A stretch of 41,018 nt of DNA, from contig JAAYPF010000212.1 of assembly GCA_012519925.1 (NCBI GenBank), forward strand, positions 1 to 41,018, written 5' to 3'. Both the position numbers and the translations under genes were made by a program. This document shows, piece by piece, positions 16,405 through 25,223 of the stretch. The DNA comes from Clostridiaceae bacterium (GTDB lineage: Bacteria; Bacillota; Clostridia; Acetivibrionales; Acetivibrionaceae). Position 1 is the stretch's first letter, and the number at the start of each line of letters is the position of its first letter. The notes under the pieces were generated by a model. It was given only the letters and a program-made list of their open reading frames with translations. It was not told the DNA's origin and ran no database searches.

Positions 16405-17325
16405 ATGGTAACTATAGGAATACCAAACGGTTTGTTTTATTATGAATACAGCTCAATGTGGAAAGAATTTTTTGAAAAATTAGGGCTTCACGTGCTAATA
16501 TCCCAAGATACCAACAAAAGGACAATGGATACCGGTGTAAAATACTGCAACAATGAGACCTGCCTTCCGGTTAAGATTTTTCATGGTCATGTGGCAAGTC
16601 TTAAGGATAAGGCTGACTACATATTTATACCGAGGTATCATAGCACAAGTAAAGATGAGTACACATGTCCCCAAATATGTGGACTTCCCGATATGACAGC
16701 AGCTAATTTAGGATGTAAGCATAAGATTCTTGAAGCAAAAATTAATATGGATGTCCATCCTGAGGAAACAAAAGAAAGCCTTATTGAGATGGCTAAGACT
16801 TTAAAAATAAGGCCTTCTAAAGTAATAGAAGCGTTTTATGAGGTCTATGATAAGTATTTGCAGTCAAAAACTGAAGAAAATATTACAGATTTGAAAAGAG
16901 TCGATGTTAATAAAGGGAAACTGTTATTACTGGGGCATCCCTATATGATTTATGATAATTACTTGAGTATGAGGCTTATAGAAAAACTAAAAAAAAGAAA
17001 TATAGAAGTATTTACACCGAAAGATTTTACTCATGAGATAAAGCGTAAAAATGCTTACCCATTCCAAGGGAAAAAGTTCTGGAATATAGGATTTGAACTT
17101 CTAGGAAGTGCTTTTACTTCTGTAAAAGATAAAAAAGTAAAGGGTATTATTTATCTTTCACCTTTTGCCTGTGGACTAGACGCTTTTATAATGGAGTTTA
17201 TCGAACTTAGGATTAAAGCAAAATGCCGTAATGTGCCAATGCTTAAGCTTACTGTCGATGAACATACTGGTGAAGGTGGCTTTGACACAAGGCTTGAAGC
17301 TTTTATTGATATGATTGGAGTATGA
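16405..17325 (+). CDS. Acyl-CoA dehydratase activase-related protein (DUF2229-type), first of a pair
   Basis: 306 aa, soluble. It belongs to the DUF2229/HgdB-like group that occurs as part of large 2-hydroxyacyl-CoA dehydratase activase-like proteins. Visible features are an opening VTIGIPNGLFYYEYSSMWKE, Cys48 and Cys53 in YCNNETCLPVK, Cys88 and Cys92 in YTCPQICG, Cys256 in SPFACG, and a C-terminal VDEHTGEGGFDTRLEAFIDM. These Cys could ligate an iron-sulfur cluster shared with the partner encoded 5 bases downstream, which has the same ending (VDELTGEEGYKTRLEAF). The ATP-binding (ASKHA) activase domain is missing from both. Reaction and substrate are unknown. A likely setting is a low-potential redox or ATP-driven electron-transfer protein. 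Confidence 0.8.
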   Translation: MVTIGIPNGLFYYEYSSMWKEFFEKLGLHVLISQDTNKRTMDTGVKYCNNETCLPVKIFHGHVASLKDKADYIFIPRYHSTSKDEYTCPQICGLPDMTAANLGCKHKILEAKINMDVHPEETKESLIEMAKTLKIRPSKVIEAFYEVYDKYLQSKTEENITDLKRVDVNKGKLLLLGHPYMIYDNYLSMRLIEKLKKRNIEVFTPKDFTHEIKRKNAYPFQGKKFWNIGFELLGSAFTSVKDKKVKGIIYLSPFACGLDAFIMEFIELRIKAKCRNVPMLKLTVDEHTGEGGFDTRLEAFIDMIGV

Positions 17326-17329
17326 TATT

Positions 17330-18439
17330 ATGAAAATTACTTTCCCACATATGGGAAATATGTATGTGCCAATAAAAGTTCTTTTAGATACAGTAGGTAT
17401 AAAATATGTGATACCTCCATTAAATACTAAAGAAACAATAGAATTGGGCGTTATAAATTCACCTGAATTTGCCTGTTTGCCCTTTAAAGCAATACTAGGA
17501 GACCTTGTTTATGGTCTGAAAAACGGTGCGGATTTTATACTTTTTGGAGGGGGAAGCGGACAATGTAGATTTGGATATTATGGAGATCTCCTTTCAGAAA
17601 TAATTAAGAATCTGAATTATGATGTAAAATTTGTGTGTCTTGAAACTACCAATATTACAATAAATGGGGTTTTAAAAAAGATTAGTCCATTGACAAAAGA
17701 TAAAAGTGCTTTTGGTCTAGTTAAAGCAATACTATTTGCAGTAAAAACTGTTTTTTTAGTGGATAAGCTTAATAGAATTGCTGCTTACACAAGATGCCGT
17801 GAGATAAAAAAAGGTGAGACGGATAAGATTATTTCTAAGTTCCACAGCAAGGTCCAAAAACATTATGGTTATAGTGAAATAAAGAGTATAATAAAATCTA
17901 CTAAAAAACAACTTAGGGCTATATCTGTTGATCGGAAGCTTAAACCACTCAAGATTGGAATAGTTGGAGAAATATATATAGCATCTCACCCTAGCACCAA
18001 TTTTGAGATAGAACAAAAGCTTGGAAACATGGGAGTTGAGGTACATAACCATTTAGGCATCAGTAAATGGATTTTCAACCATTTTATAAGAAATAATCTT
18101 CCCATTAAGAAAAAAGATAAGTTTCTTTCGGCAGGTAGGGAGTTTGTTAATACTGATGATATAGGGGGGCACGGCATTCAAACAGTAGGTGCATCAATAT
18201 TTTGTGCAAGAAAGAAATATGATGGCGTTATTCAAATATATCCTTTTACATGTATGCCTGAAATAATTGCACAGAGTATACTTAGTGAAGTTCAAAAAAA
18301 ATACAATATTCCAATCATGACCTTGATTGTTGATGAATTGACAGGTGAGGAAGGGTACAAGACCAGATTAGAAGCTTTTGTGGATATGCTTGAAATGAGA
18401 AAAAGCAAAGCATATAATCAATTATATATAGATATATGA
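17330..18439 (+). CDS. Acyl-CoA dehydratase activase-related protein (DUF2229-type), second of a pair
   Basis: 369 aa from the ATG at 17330, with the ribosome site TTGGAG inside the end of the preceding gene; a TTG at 17315 would put the start inside that site. It is homologous in plan to its neighbour. Cys49 (SPEFACLPFK), Cys79 (GSGQCRFGYY) and Cys308 (YPFTCMPE) are the likely cluster ligands, and the ending VDELTGEEGYKTRLEAF is shared. GEIYIASHP (213-221) is a conserved family motif. With its neighbour it probably forms a heterodimer resembling the two halves of a 2-hydroxyacyl-CoA dehydratase-like or double-cubane-cluster protein. The pair is an operon. No dehydratase or CoA-transferase gene is adjacent, so the substrate is not indicated. 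Confidence 0.8.
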   Translation: MKITFPHMGNMYVPIKVLLDTVGIKYVIPPLNTKETIELGVINSPEFACLPFKAILGDLVYGLKNGADFILFGGGSGQCRFGYYGDLLSEIIKNLNYDVKFVCLETTNITINGVLKKISPLTKDKSAFGLVKAILFAVKTVFLVDKLNRIAAYTRCREIKKGETDKIISKFHSKVQKHYGYSEIKSIIKSTKKQLRAISVDRKLKPLKIGIVGEIYIASHPSTNFEIEQKLGNMGVEVHNHLGISKWIFNHFIRNNLPIKKKDKFLSAGREFVNTDDIGGHGIQTVGASIFCARKKYDGVIQIYPFTCMPEIIAQSILSEVQKKYNIPIMTLIVDELTGEEGYKTRLEAFVDMLEMRKSKAYNQLYIDI

Positions 18440-18500
18440 GTAGACAATTGATATAGTTGATTGGTATAATTAAGTGTGTTGAGATTGATGGGGGGAACTA

Positions 18501-20654
18501 ATGAACATTGTAGATAAAAAGAATAATATTCCGGGTTTTAAACTAAATGAAGTTAAAAGTGAGAAATGGAGTTTATTAAGAAAATTTTTAATAGTTTTTG
18601 CAGTGGTTTTTATTTCTGTGCATATAGGATTGGAGAATTATCTTCTTTTTCATTTGTTTATAGAAATATTAGGGATGTTTATAGGTTTTGGTGTGACCTT
18701 GGCTGTATATCACAGTTGTCGGATAATAAAGAACGGATTTTATATATATTTAGCAACGATATTTTTGGTTACTAGTACTATACAGGCAATCCACATTTTT
18801 ACCTATGAGGGCATTAATGTTTTTGAATCAAATACCTATGATTTATCAATCCAAATTGCAATTATGGGCAAATACATAGATGTTATAGCTCTTTTTGTTA
18901 TGTTATTTATACCCGCAAATATCATAAGAAAGAACCTTAGTATTAAGAAGTTAATTATACCTTTTGGGTTAATTACTTCTGCTGTGCTTATTTCAATTAT
19001 ATATCTAGAAGTATTGCCACAATTTGCTTTGGATAATGCTCAATCAACATCCTTCAAGATAATGAGTGAGTATATACTTTTATTTTCCTATATTATTTTG
19101 CTTGTTCTAACCTTTTTAAAGAGGCGTATCTTGCAAAAAGATTTTTTTAACTATATTTTTTCGTATATTGCATTAAGATTGCTATCGGAGGTTTTATTCG
19201 CATCGTCTAAACAGGTAAATGATTTATTTTCTGTGTTAGCACATATTCTTCGGGTTTCATCTTTATGTGTGGTCTATAAAGCGGTTTCTGTGTGGGGGAT
19301 AAATAAACCTATAGCAGTTTTGGTTGACGAAATAGACAAAAAAAATCAGGAACTTGAAAAAAACGCAAAGGAGCTTGAAGTGACAAATGAAAAACTCAGG
19401 GGTGAAATAGAAGTATCCATGAGGACTGAAGAACTATTAAGAAAAAGTGAGGAAAAATATAGGTTGCTTTTGGATTCAATGCCAGATGCACTAGTCTTAC
19501 ATGATAGAGAAAGGATTATCTTTATAAATCAAACAGGTGCGAGGCTTTGCGGCTTTGAGAATAATTTAAAGATTATTGAAAAAAATATGCAGGATATCTT
19601 TGATGAAAAAAGGTATGCTTTGTTTCAAACAAGAATGGACGAGGTTGATAATTCAAGATCGCCCGTTGTGTACGAAGAAACGTTTCTGTATAACAATGAG
19701 CGAGTTTACGTCGAAGTTGTTACGACTTTGCATCGTTTTGATAATAAACCGGTGTTTTTGAGCGTAGTTAGAGATATAACACAAAGAAAGAAGTTTGAAG
19801 AAATGAAAAATAGTATAGATAAAAGTAAAAAACTTTTGATGAAAGTAAGGCAAAGGGATAAATTAAGGGCGGACTATTTTACTAATTTGTCTCATGAATT
19901 AAGGACGCCACTTAGCATCATATTGTGCAATCTAAAAATTTTAGAGTCCATGTATAATTGTGAATCCAATGAAGAGATAGATAAAGAAAAGCTAAATAAA
20001 TATGTTGTATCAATGCAAAACAATTCCTACCGACTATTAAAAACTGCAAACAACCTTCTAGACATAACGAAAATAGAAGCAGGATATGATCAGCTTAGCA
20101 TCCAAAACTGTAATATTGTGAGGGTTGTTGAAAAGGTTACTATGTTAGTATGGGAGTATACAAGAAACAGACGGGTAAGCTTAATGTTTGATACGGATGT
20201 GGAAGAGATCATCACTGCCTGTGATATGGATAAGATTGAAAGAATAATACTCAATTTATTGTCTAATGCAATAAAATTTACAAAAGAAGGAGGTCAGATA
20301 GAAGTAAATATATATAATAAGTACCCGGAAGTATTAATATCGGTTTCAGATACTGGTATTGGTATACCTAAGGACAAGCTAGAGATGATTTTTGAAAGGT
20401 TTAAGCAGGTTGATAATTCATTAAGTAGAACTTATGAGGGAACGGGGATAGGATTGGCTTTAGTTAAGTCGCTTGTAGAAATGCATGATGGAAGAATTGA
20501 AGTGGAAAGCGAAGTTAATAAAGGTTCTATTTTTAAGATATTTTTGCCAATATGGGTTTTAAGGGGAGAGGTTTGTTTGAATGATGATGAAACGGTTGCA
20601 GAGATTGAGAAGAATATCGGCAGAAATTTAGATGTTGAGCTATCAAATATATAA
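18501..20654 (+). CDS. Orphan sensor histidine kinase, MASE3-PAS-HisKA-HATPase
   Basis: 717 aa. Residues 25-265 hold about seven membrane helices that match the MASE3 sensor module. A coiled coil (277-315) joins to a PAS domain (about 316-430, ending SVVRDITQRKKFEE). The HisKA domain has the phosphoacceptor His465 in NLSHELRTP. The ATPase domain shows the N box (LNLLSNAIKFT), DTGIGIP and GTGIGLALVKS. No response regulator or receiver domain is nearby, so it is an orphan kinase. In clostridia many orphan PAS kinases feed phosphate to Spo0A, so a sporulation or life-cycle role is plausible but not shown. It has a GGGGG ribosome site and ends at the terminator at 20784. Confidence 0.93.
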   Translation: MNIVDKKNNIPGFKLNEVKSEKWSLLRKFLIVFAVVFISVHIGLENYLLFHLFIEILGMFIGFGVTLAVYHSCRIIKNGFYIYLATIFLVTSTIQAIHIFTYEGINVFESNTYDLSIQIAIMGKYIDVIALFVMLFIPANIIRKNLSIKKLIIPFGLITSAVLISIIYLEVLPQFALDNAQSTSFKIMSEYILLFSYIILLVLTFLKRRILQKDFFNYIFSYIALRLLSEVLFASSKQVNDLFSVLAHILRVSSLCVVYKAVSVWGINKPIAVLVDEIDKKNQELEKNAKELEVTNEKLRGEIEVSMRTEELLRKSEEKYRLLLDSMPDALVLHDRERIIFINQTGARLCGFENNLKIIEKNMQDIFDEKRYALFQTRMDEVDNSRSPVVYEETFLYNNERVYVEVVTTLHRFDNKPVFLSVVRDITQRKKFEEMKNSIDKSKKLLMKVRQRDKLRADYFTNLSHELRTPLSIILCNLKILESMYNCESNEEIDKEKLNKYVVSMQNNSYRLLKTANNLLDITKIEAGYDQLSIQNCNIVRVVEKVTMLVWEYTRNRRVSLMFDTDVEEIITACDMDKIERIILNLLSNAIKFTKEGGQIEVNIYNKYPEVLISVSDTGIGIPKDKLEMIFERFKQVDNSLSRTYEGTGIGLALVKSLVEMHDGRIEVESEVNKGSIFKIFLPIWVLRGEVCLNDDETVAEIEKNIGRNLDVELSNI

Positions 20655-20783
20655 GGTGATACAAAGCTATCATATACCAAAATAGAAAAGTCTCAAAATA
20701 TGTTTAAATAGAGTGTTTTGGGTTGTGTGTGAGTTTTTTGGATTTAGAGATGAAAAATCAATTCTACTCTTTTGGGAAAAAAT

Positions 20784-20813
20784 AAAAAGCCATGGAATAA
20801 AGCATGGCTTTTT
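20784..20813. terminator. Bidirectional terminator between kinase and tRNA-Trp
   Basis: AAAAAGCCATG-8-CATGGCTTTTT forms an 11-pair stem with A and T flanks. It lies between the plus-strand kinase gene and the minus-strand tRNA and can serve both. Confidence 0.85.
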
Positions 20814-20816
20814 GTT

Positions 20817-20891
<75 letters not shown>

Positions 20892-20904
20892 TCGGCACTT
20901 ACAT

Positions 20905-20933
20905 AGTATACAACATGATAAAATTTATGTCAA
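20905..20933 (-). promoter_or_regulatory. tRNA-Trp promoter
   Basis: On the minus strand a perfect TTGACA is 17 bases from TATACT, which lies 14 bases before the tRNA 5' end. The rest of 20934-21054 shows no ORF. Confidence 0.85.
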
Positions 20934-21054
20934 TGGTTTATTTTTGTTAAATTAATAAAAAGTTAAATTTTTTTATTTATGTGCTGAAATTTATGATAAT
21001 ATATTTAAAGATAAGGTGAAGCCACATAAAAAAGTATACTTAAGGGAGGATTTT

Positions 21055-21870
21055 ATGGTTAGTACAATAGGTTTTATTGGTGCTGGAAATATGGGATATG
21101 CGATGATAAGAAGCATAGCTCAATCTAATATTTTAAACTCGGACAAAATATATGTTTATGATGTAGATAAAGAGAAGTTATCAAAACTTAAAGCTGAGAC
21201 AGGAATAAGCATATCAATAAGTGAAAAGGAAGTTGTTGAAAACTGTGATATTATATTAATAGCTGTAAAACCTAATATAATTGAATCAGTACTTGAAAAA
21301 TGTAAAAATTCGTTTGACAGTACAAAAATTCTTGTTTCTGTTGCTGTTGGAGTTCCGATAAAGTTCTACAAAAAGCTTATAGGTGAAGACAAAAAGGTAA
21401 TACGTACAATGCCAAATACTCCAGCATTAGTGGGAGAAGGTATGACTCTTGTTTCTCCAGATAATAATGTGAGTAAGGATGAGTTAGACTATGTAATGAA
21501 GATATTCGAATGCTTCGGTAAGGCGGAATTACTTGACGAGAAATTGATGAGTGAAGTTACAGCACTTACTAGTAGTAGTCCTGCATATGTATTTATGTTT
21601 ATAGAGGCTATGGCAGATGCGGCTGTATTAGCGGGCTTGCCTAGGAAATTATCCTATAAACTAGCGGCTCAAGCCGTTCTTGGGTCTGCAAAGATGGTGC
21701 TGGAAACAGAGAAACATCCCGGAGAACTTAAAGATATGGTATGTTCCCCTGGGGGGACAACTATCGAAGCAGTTAGTGTCCTTGAAAAGAATAAATTTAG
21801 ATATGCAGTAATTGAAGCTATGGACGAGTGTACAAAGAAAGCTAAGGAAATCGGGAAGAAATTTGAGTAA
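21055..21870 (+). CDS. proC: Pyrroline-5-carboxylate reductase
   Basis: 271 aa from the ATG at 21055, which follows GGGAGGA; the in-frame ATG at 21016 has no ribosome site and would add 13 residues before the Rossmann fold. ProC reduces 1-pyrroline-5-carboxylate to L-proline with NAD(P)H, the last step of proline synthesis. The nucleotide-binding motif GFIGAGNMG is at residues 6-14. Other family motifs are VKPNIIESVL, RTMPNTPALVGEGMT, LTSSSPAYVFMFIEAMADA and the C-terminal CSPGGTTIEAV. It is full length and stands alone, with an AT-rich inverted repeat past its stop. Confidence 0.96.
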   Translation: MVSTIGFIGAGNMGYAMIRSIAQSNILNSDKIYVYDVDKEKLSKLKAETGISISISEKEVVENCDIILIAVKPNIIESVLEKCKNSFDSTKILVSVAVGVPIKFYKKLIGEDKKVIRTMPNTPALVGEGMTLVSPDNNVSKDELDYVMKIFECFGKAELLDEKLMSEVTALTSSSPAYVFMFIEAMADAAVLAGLPRKLSYKLAAQAVLGSAKMVLETEKHPGELKDMVCSPGGTTIEAVSVLEKNKFRYAVIEAMDECTKKAKEIGKKFE

Positions 21871-21872
21871 GA

Positions 21873-21939
21873 GATAACGAAAAGATAACTAGCAATTCTT
21901 ATATTTTGATAACCCTAGCAATTAGATTTTTTCGTTATC
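21873..21939 (+). terminator. Possible long-loop terminator after proC
   Basis: GATAACGAAAA (21873-21883) is the exact complement of TTTTCGTTATC (21929-21939). The loop is about 45 bases and contains a CTAGCAATT direct repeat. It is weaker than a standard terminator because of the loop size. Confidence 0.4.
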
Positions 21940-21996
21940 CTAAAATAGTAATTTATATTATAATGGTGTCTTAGTTGATTTTTAAAAGGAGTACTT

Positions 21997-22437
21997 ATGA
22001 AGAAGGTAATAATATACACAGATGGTGCTTGCTCCGGTAATCCGGGTGATGGAGGATGGGGTGCGGTATTAAAGTATGGTGCAATAGAAAAAGAAATTTC
22101 CGGTTTTGAAAAAGATACTACCAACAATAAAATGGAACTTAAGGCAGCTATTGAGGCTCTTAAGCTCTTAAAGGAGCCTTGTGAGGTTGAACTATACAGT
22201 GATAGTGCATACTTGGTGAATGGTTTTAATCAGAACTGGGTGAGAAACTGGAAATTTAATGGCTGGAGAAATTCCAGCAAAGAAGAGGTAAAAAATATAG
22301 AATTATGGAAAGAACTAGATCGATTGAATAATGTCCATAACATAAAATGGATAAAGGTGAAGGGACATTCTGATAACGAGTATAATAATAGATGTGATCT
22401 GTTGGCAACTAGTGAAATAAAGAAGAACCGACAATGA
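21997..22437 (+). CDS. rnhA: Ribonuclease HI
   Basis: 146 aa. It cleaves the RNA strand of RNA-DNA hybrids. The opening [24 protein letters not shown] is the RNase H signature. The four acidic catalytic residues are Asp9, Glu47 (NNKMELKA), Asp69 ([11 protein letters not shown]) and Asp134 (NRCDLLA); the His of [10 protein letters not shown] (His124) is also present. An AAAAGGAG ribosome site precedes the ATG. The stop overlaps the region of the ribosome site for the following NUDIX gene, so the two are probably co-translated. Confidence 0.96.
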   Translation: MKKVIIYTDGACSGNPGDGGWGAVLKYGAIEKEISGFEKDTTNNKMELKAAIEALKLLKEPCEVELYSDSAYLVNGFNQNWVRNWKFNGWRNSSKEEVKNIELWKELDRLNNVHNIKWIKVKGHSDNEYNNRCDLLATSEIKKNRQ

Positions 22438-22451
22438 TGGAGGTGTTTTTT

Positions 22452-23000
22452 GTGAATTATGAAGAAAAAACAATATCTAAAAAACAGATGTATAAAGGTA
22501 ATATAATAGATGTGGAGTCTTGGAGTGTTGTTCTTCCAAATGGAAAGGAGGCAACCCGTGATGTTGTGCTACACCCTGGTGCATCGGTTGTAATTCCTAT
22601 TACCGAGGATGGACAAGTCTATATGGTGAGACAATTTAGAAAACCCATTGATCAGGAATCACTAGAGATTCCTGCAGGAAAGCTTGATAAAGAAGAAGAT
22701 CCTCTTGATTGTGCTAAGCGAGAACTAAAGGAAGAGACTGGACTTGATGCTAAAGATATAAGACATATATTAGATATTCACAGTGCACCTGGATTCAGCA
22801 ATGAAGTATTGCATATGTATGTAGCTAGAGATTTATATGAGGGAGAAGCCTGTGCCGATGAGGATGAATTTATATCTGCAGAAAAATACACCATTAATAC
22901 ACTGATGGACATGATAATGAAAAATCAAATTACCGATGCAAAGACCATAATAGGTATTCTGATGGCAGATAAATTAGTTAAAGGTGAGATAAAAGTATAA
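22452..23000 (+). CDS. nudF: NUDIX hydrolase, ADP-ribose pyrophosphatase type
   Basis: 182 aa from the GTG at 22452, 8-9 bases past GGAGG; the ATG at 22434 would overlap that site and the rnhA stop. Enzymes of this group hydrolyse ADP-ribose to AMP and ribose 5-phosphate. The Nudix box is complete: GKLDKEEDPLDCAKRELKEE followed by TGL. The RQFRKPIDQESLEIPAGK segment before it is typical of ADP-ribose pyrophosphatases. In clostridia this gene often precedes spoIIM and xerD, as here. Ribose phosphate from it could meet the deoB product pool, though that link is inference. A terminator follows at 23027. Confidence 0.88.
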   Translation: MNYEEKTISKKQMYKGNIIDVESWSVVLPNGKEATRDVVLHPGASVVIPITEDGQVYMVRQFRKPIDQESLEIPAGKLDKEEDPLDCAKRELKEETGLDAKDIRHILDIHSAPGFSNEVLHMYVARDLYEGEACADEDEFISAEKYTINTLMDMIMKNQITDAKTIIGILMADKLVKGEIKV

Positions 23001-23026
23001 GTTTTAATTATCTTTTAAGTAAAGTT

Positions 23027-23058
23027 TACAATACATTAATATGTATTGTAATTTTTTT
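23027..23058 (+). terminator. Terminator after the NUDIX gene
   Basis: TACAATACAT-4-ATGTATTGTA followed by AT7 is a 10-pair hairpin, 27 bases after the stop. It isolates spoIIM from rnhA-nudF. Confidence 0.8.
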
Positions 23059-23191
23059 GTTTATATCGTCATAGAATTAATTAGGATTAAGCGATTAAGT
23101 TGATATTGTTAAAGTGCCCCGTGATACAAGTTATATATAAGTATCAGAAGGAAGTACAAAGAAAAAGATTGCAAATCAAGAGGGGATAAAT

Positions 23192-23830
23192 GTGATAACC
23201 AAAATACGTACCACAATGATGGAACATGTGAAGAAGAATAAGAATACTTATTTATTTCTGTTTTTAACTTTCGTAACAGGAGTATCAGCAGGAGCATTTA
23301 CAGTAAACGGTTTAAGTACAATTCAAAAGACAGAGCTTACAAATTACTTTCAAGGCTTTTTAGAACTTTTTAAAAACCAGAGGGTTGACAGTAATGAGGT
23401 ACTACAGATATCAATTATTGATAACGCAAGGCTTGTTATAGTAATGTGGGCACTTGGAGTAACTATAATAGGGATTCCTCTTATATATTTTTTTATTGGT
23501 GTAAGAGGTTTTATAACGGGTTTTACTTCGGGGTTTATAATTGATTTAATGGGATTTAAGGGAGTGATTTTTACTCTGTTTAGTATAGCCCCGAAGGAAA
23601 TAATTATTATACCCTGCATTATAGCTTTAGGAGTTAACGGTATCAATTTCTCGCTTAATATTATTCGAAGTAGGTCAATCAAACGGGGAAATAAGGAGAA
23701 CCTAAAGACGGGATTTATAACATACTCAATTACAACGGCGTTCTTCTCATGCTTTATATTTGGCGGTATATTGGTAGAATCCTATATTACTCCTGTATGT
23801 ATTAGGATAATATCATCAAAAGTTTTTTAA
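23192..23830 (+). CDS. spoIIM: Stage II sporulation protein M
   Basis: 212 aa, GTG start after AGAGGGG. A cytoplasmic N-terminus leads to four or five membrane helices (about 19-38, 85-110, 115-135, 145-165 and 182-205). SpoIIM, with SpoIID and SpoIIP, drives septal peptidoglycan thinning and engulfment in the mother cell. A segment like RVDSNEVLQISIIDNARLVIVMW is typical of the family. Its place just before xerD is the usual clostridial context. A possible sigma-E -10 box, CATAGAAT, is at 23070-23077, but its -35 partner is poor. Confidence 0.88.
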   Translation: MITKIRTTMMEHVKKNKNTYLFLFLTFVTGVSAGAFTVNGLSTIQKTELTNYFQGFLELFKNQRVDSNEVLQISIIDNARLVIVMWALGVTIIGIPLIYFFIGVRGFITGFTSGFIIDLMGFKGVIFTLFSIAPKEIIIIPCIIALGVNGINFSLNIIRSRSIKRGNKENLKTGFITYSITTAFFSCFIFGGILVESYITPVCIRIISSKVF

Positions 23831-24180
23831 AGTACATGAATTTGCATTTTGAAAGTCCGCTCGATAGGGCGATAAGTTCATTCCATTTTTAAATGAATGC
23901 TTTAATAAATACCAAATTTGTTGTATAATATTGGAATAATGTGTTGACAATACATATAGAAGTATGGTTATAATTTCATATAAGCATATATTTGTATTTA
24001 TTGCACAAAAATCACTGTAAATAACTAGTCAACATACCAAACTATATGATGCTACGTGGAAAATATTGTACAAAGAGCTATTTTTCTAGTATAATAGTAA
24101 AGATTTATACAATTGGAAATTATAAAGGATTTAGGTTTTTTATATATTATTTTTTATGAAGAGAGGAAGTAGGGTAAAAA
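23831..24180. other. Intergenic region with candidate xerD promoters
   Basis: No ORF. TTGACA (23944-23949) and TATAAT (23969-23974) are 19 bases apart. A second, better-placed pair, TTGTAC (24066-24071) and a perfect TATAAT (24090-24095), has an 18-base spacer and lies about 80 bases before xerD. Confidence 0.5.
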
Positions 24181-25065
24181 ATGGAAGATTTGGTTTTGAA
24201 ATTTCTCACTTTTTTAGAGAAAGATAAGCGTTTGTCGCTAAATACCTTACAGTCTTATAGGAGGGACATTGAGCAGTACATTACATATTTAAGTGGTATT
24301 AAAATAAATAACATTGCAAATACCAATAAAACTACTGTAATTACTTATCTCATGCATTTACAAAAGAAGGGGCGTGCAACTTCAACTATATCTAGAAATC
24401 TTGCTTCAATTAGGTCGTTTTACCAATATCTTACGAAGAATGGTGTAATTAGTGGTGATCCTACTGAAGATCTTGAATCTCCTAAGGTAGAAAAGAAATT
24501 GCCTCAAATTCTTTCGACAAAAGAAGTAGAACTTTTACTTGAACAGCCTAAGTGTGATGATTTGAAGGGTTTTAGAGACAAAGCTATGCTAGAATTATTG
24601 TATGCTACAGGAATTAGGGTATCTGAATTGATTTGTCTTAATGTATCGGACGTAAATTTAGATATGGGATTCATAAAGTGCAATAAGGGAACTAGAGAAA
24701 GAATGATTCCTATAGGTTCTCTTTCAATTCAAGCGATAAGCGAGTATATGTCAAAATCAAGAGGGTTATTGATTCAAAGAAGCGATGAGAAAGCTCTATT
24801 TGTCAATGTTAATGGTAAGAGGCTGACTAGACAAGGGTTTTGGAAAATAATCAAACAGTACAAGAATCTAGCAAAGATAAATAAGGATATTACTCCACAC
24901 ACGTTGAGGCACTCCTTTGCGGCACACCTTTTGGAAAATGGAGCTGATTTAAGGTCTATACAAGAGATGTTAGGGCATTCGGATATTTCTTCAACACAAG
25001 TTTATGCTCAAATTGCAAAAAACAGGATTAAGGAAGTATATAAAAAGACTCATCCTAGGGCTTAA
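24181..25065 (+). CDS. xerD: Site-specific tyrosine recombinase XerD
   Basis: 294 aa, the usual length. XerD with XerC resolves chromosome dimers at dif before division. A SAM-like N-terminal domain (about 1-88) is followed by the catalytic domain with Arg146 (ATGIRVSEL), Lys169, His240 and Arg243 (HTLRHSFA), His266 (MLGHSDIS) and Tyr275 (STQVYAQI). All active-site residues are present. Position after spoIIM and before deoB is the conserved Firmicutes arrangement, which supports a housekeeping XerD and not a mobile integrase; no attachment site or phage gene is near. Confidence 0.93.
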   Translation: MEDLVLKFLTFLEKDKRLSLNTLQSYRRDIEQYITYLSGIKINNIANTNKTTVITYLMHLQKKGRATSTISRNLASIRSFYQYLTKNGVISGDPTEDLESPKVEKKLPQILSTKEVELLLEQPKCDDLKGFRDKAMLELLYATGIRVSELICLNVSDVNLDMGFIKCNKGTRERMIPIGSLSIQAISEYMSKSRGLLIQRSDEKALFVNVNGKRLTRQGFWKIIKQYKNLAKINKDITPHTLRHSFAAHLLENGADLRSIQEMLGHSDISSTQVYAQIAKNRIKEVYKKTHPRA

Positions 25066-25135
25066 GGTGTCTAGACAAACTAGTATAATTTTGTAATAAT
25101 TAAATTAGTAAATTATTAAAGAGTATTAGAAATTA

Positions 25136-25177
25136 TATACAAAAAAGTAAGATAGGAATATCTTACTTTTTTGTATA
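25136..25177 (+). terminator. Perfect 19-bp hairpin between xerD and deoB
   Basis: TATACAAAAAAGTAAGATA-GGAA-TATCTTACTTTTTTGTATA is a fully paired stem with a GGAA tetraloop. It lies 47 bases before deoB, so it may end the xerD transcript or act as an attenuator if deoB is read from upstream. Confidence 0.8.
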
Positions 25178-25223
25178 TAAAGAAATAATGTTATAAAAAC
25201 TTTTACACAAGGAGAAAGATAAA

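Noticed and set aside
23070-23077. Sigma-E -10 box for spoIIM
   Set aside because: CATAGAAT fits the -10 consensus, but no good -35 lies at the right distance; kept only as a remark.
24181-25065. xerD as an integrase marking a mobile element
   Set aside because: It sits in the conserved spoIIM-xerD-deoB order and no attachment repeats, excisionase or phage genes are near.
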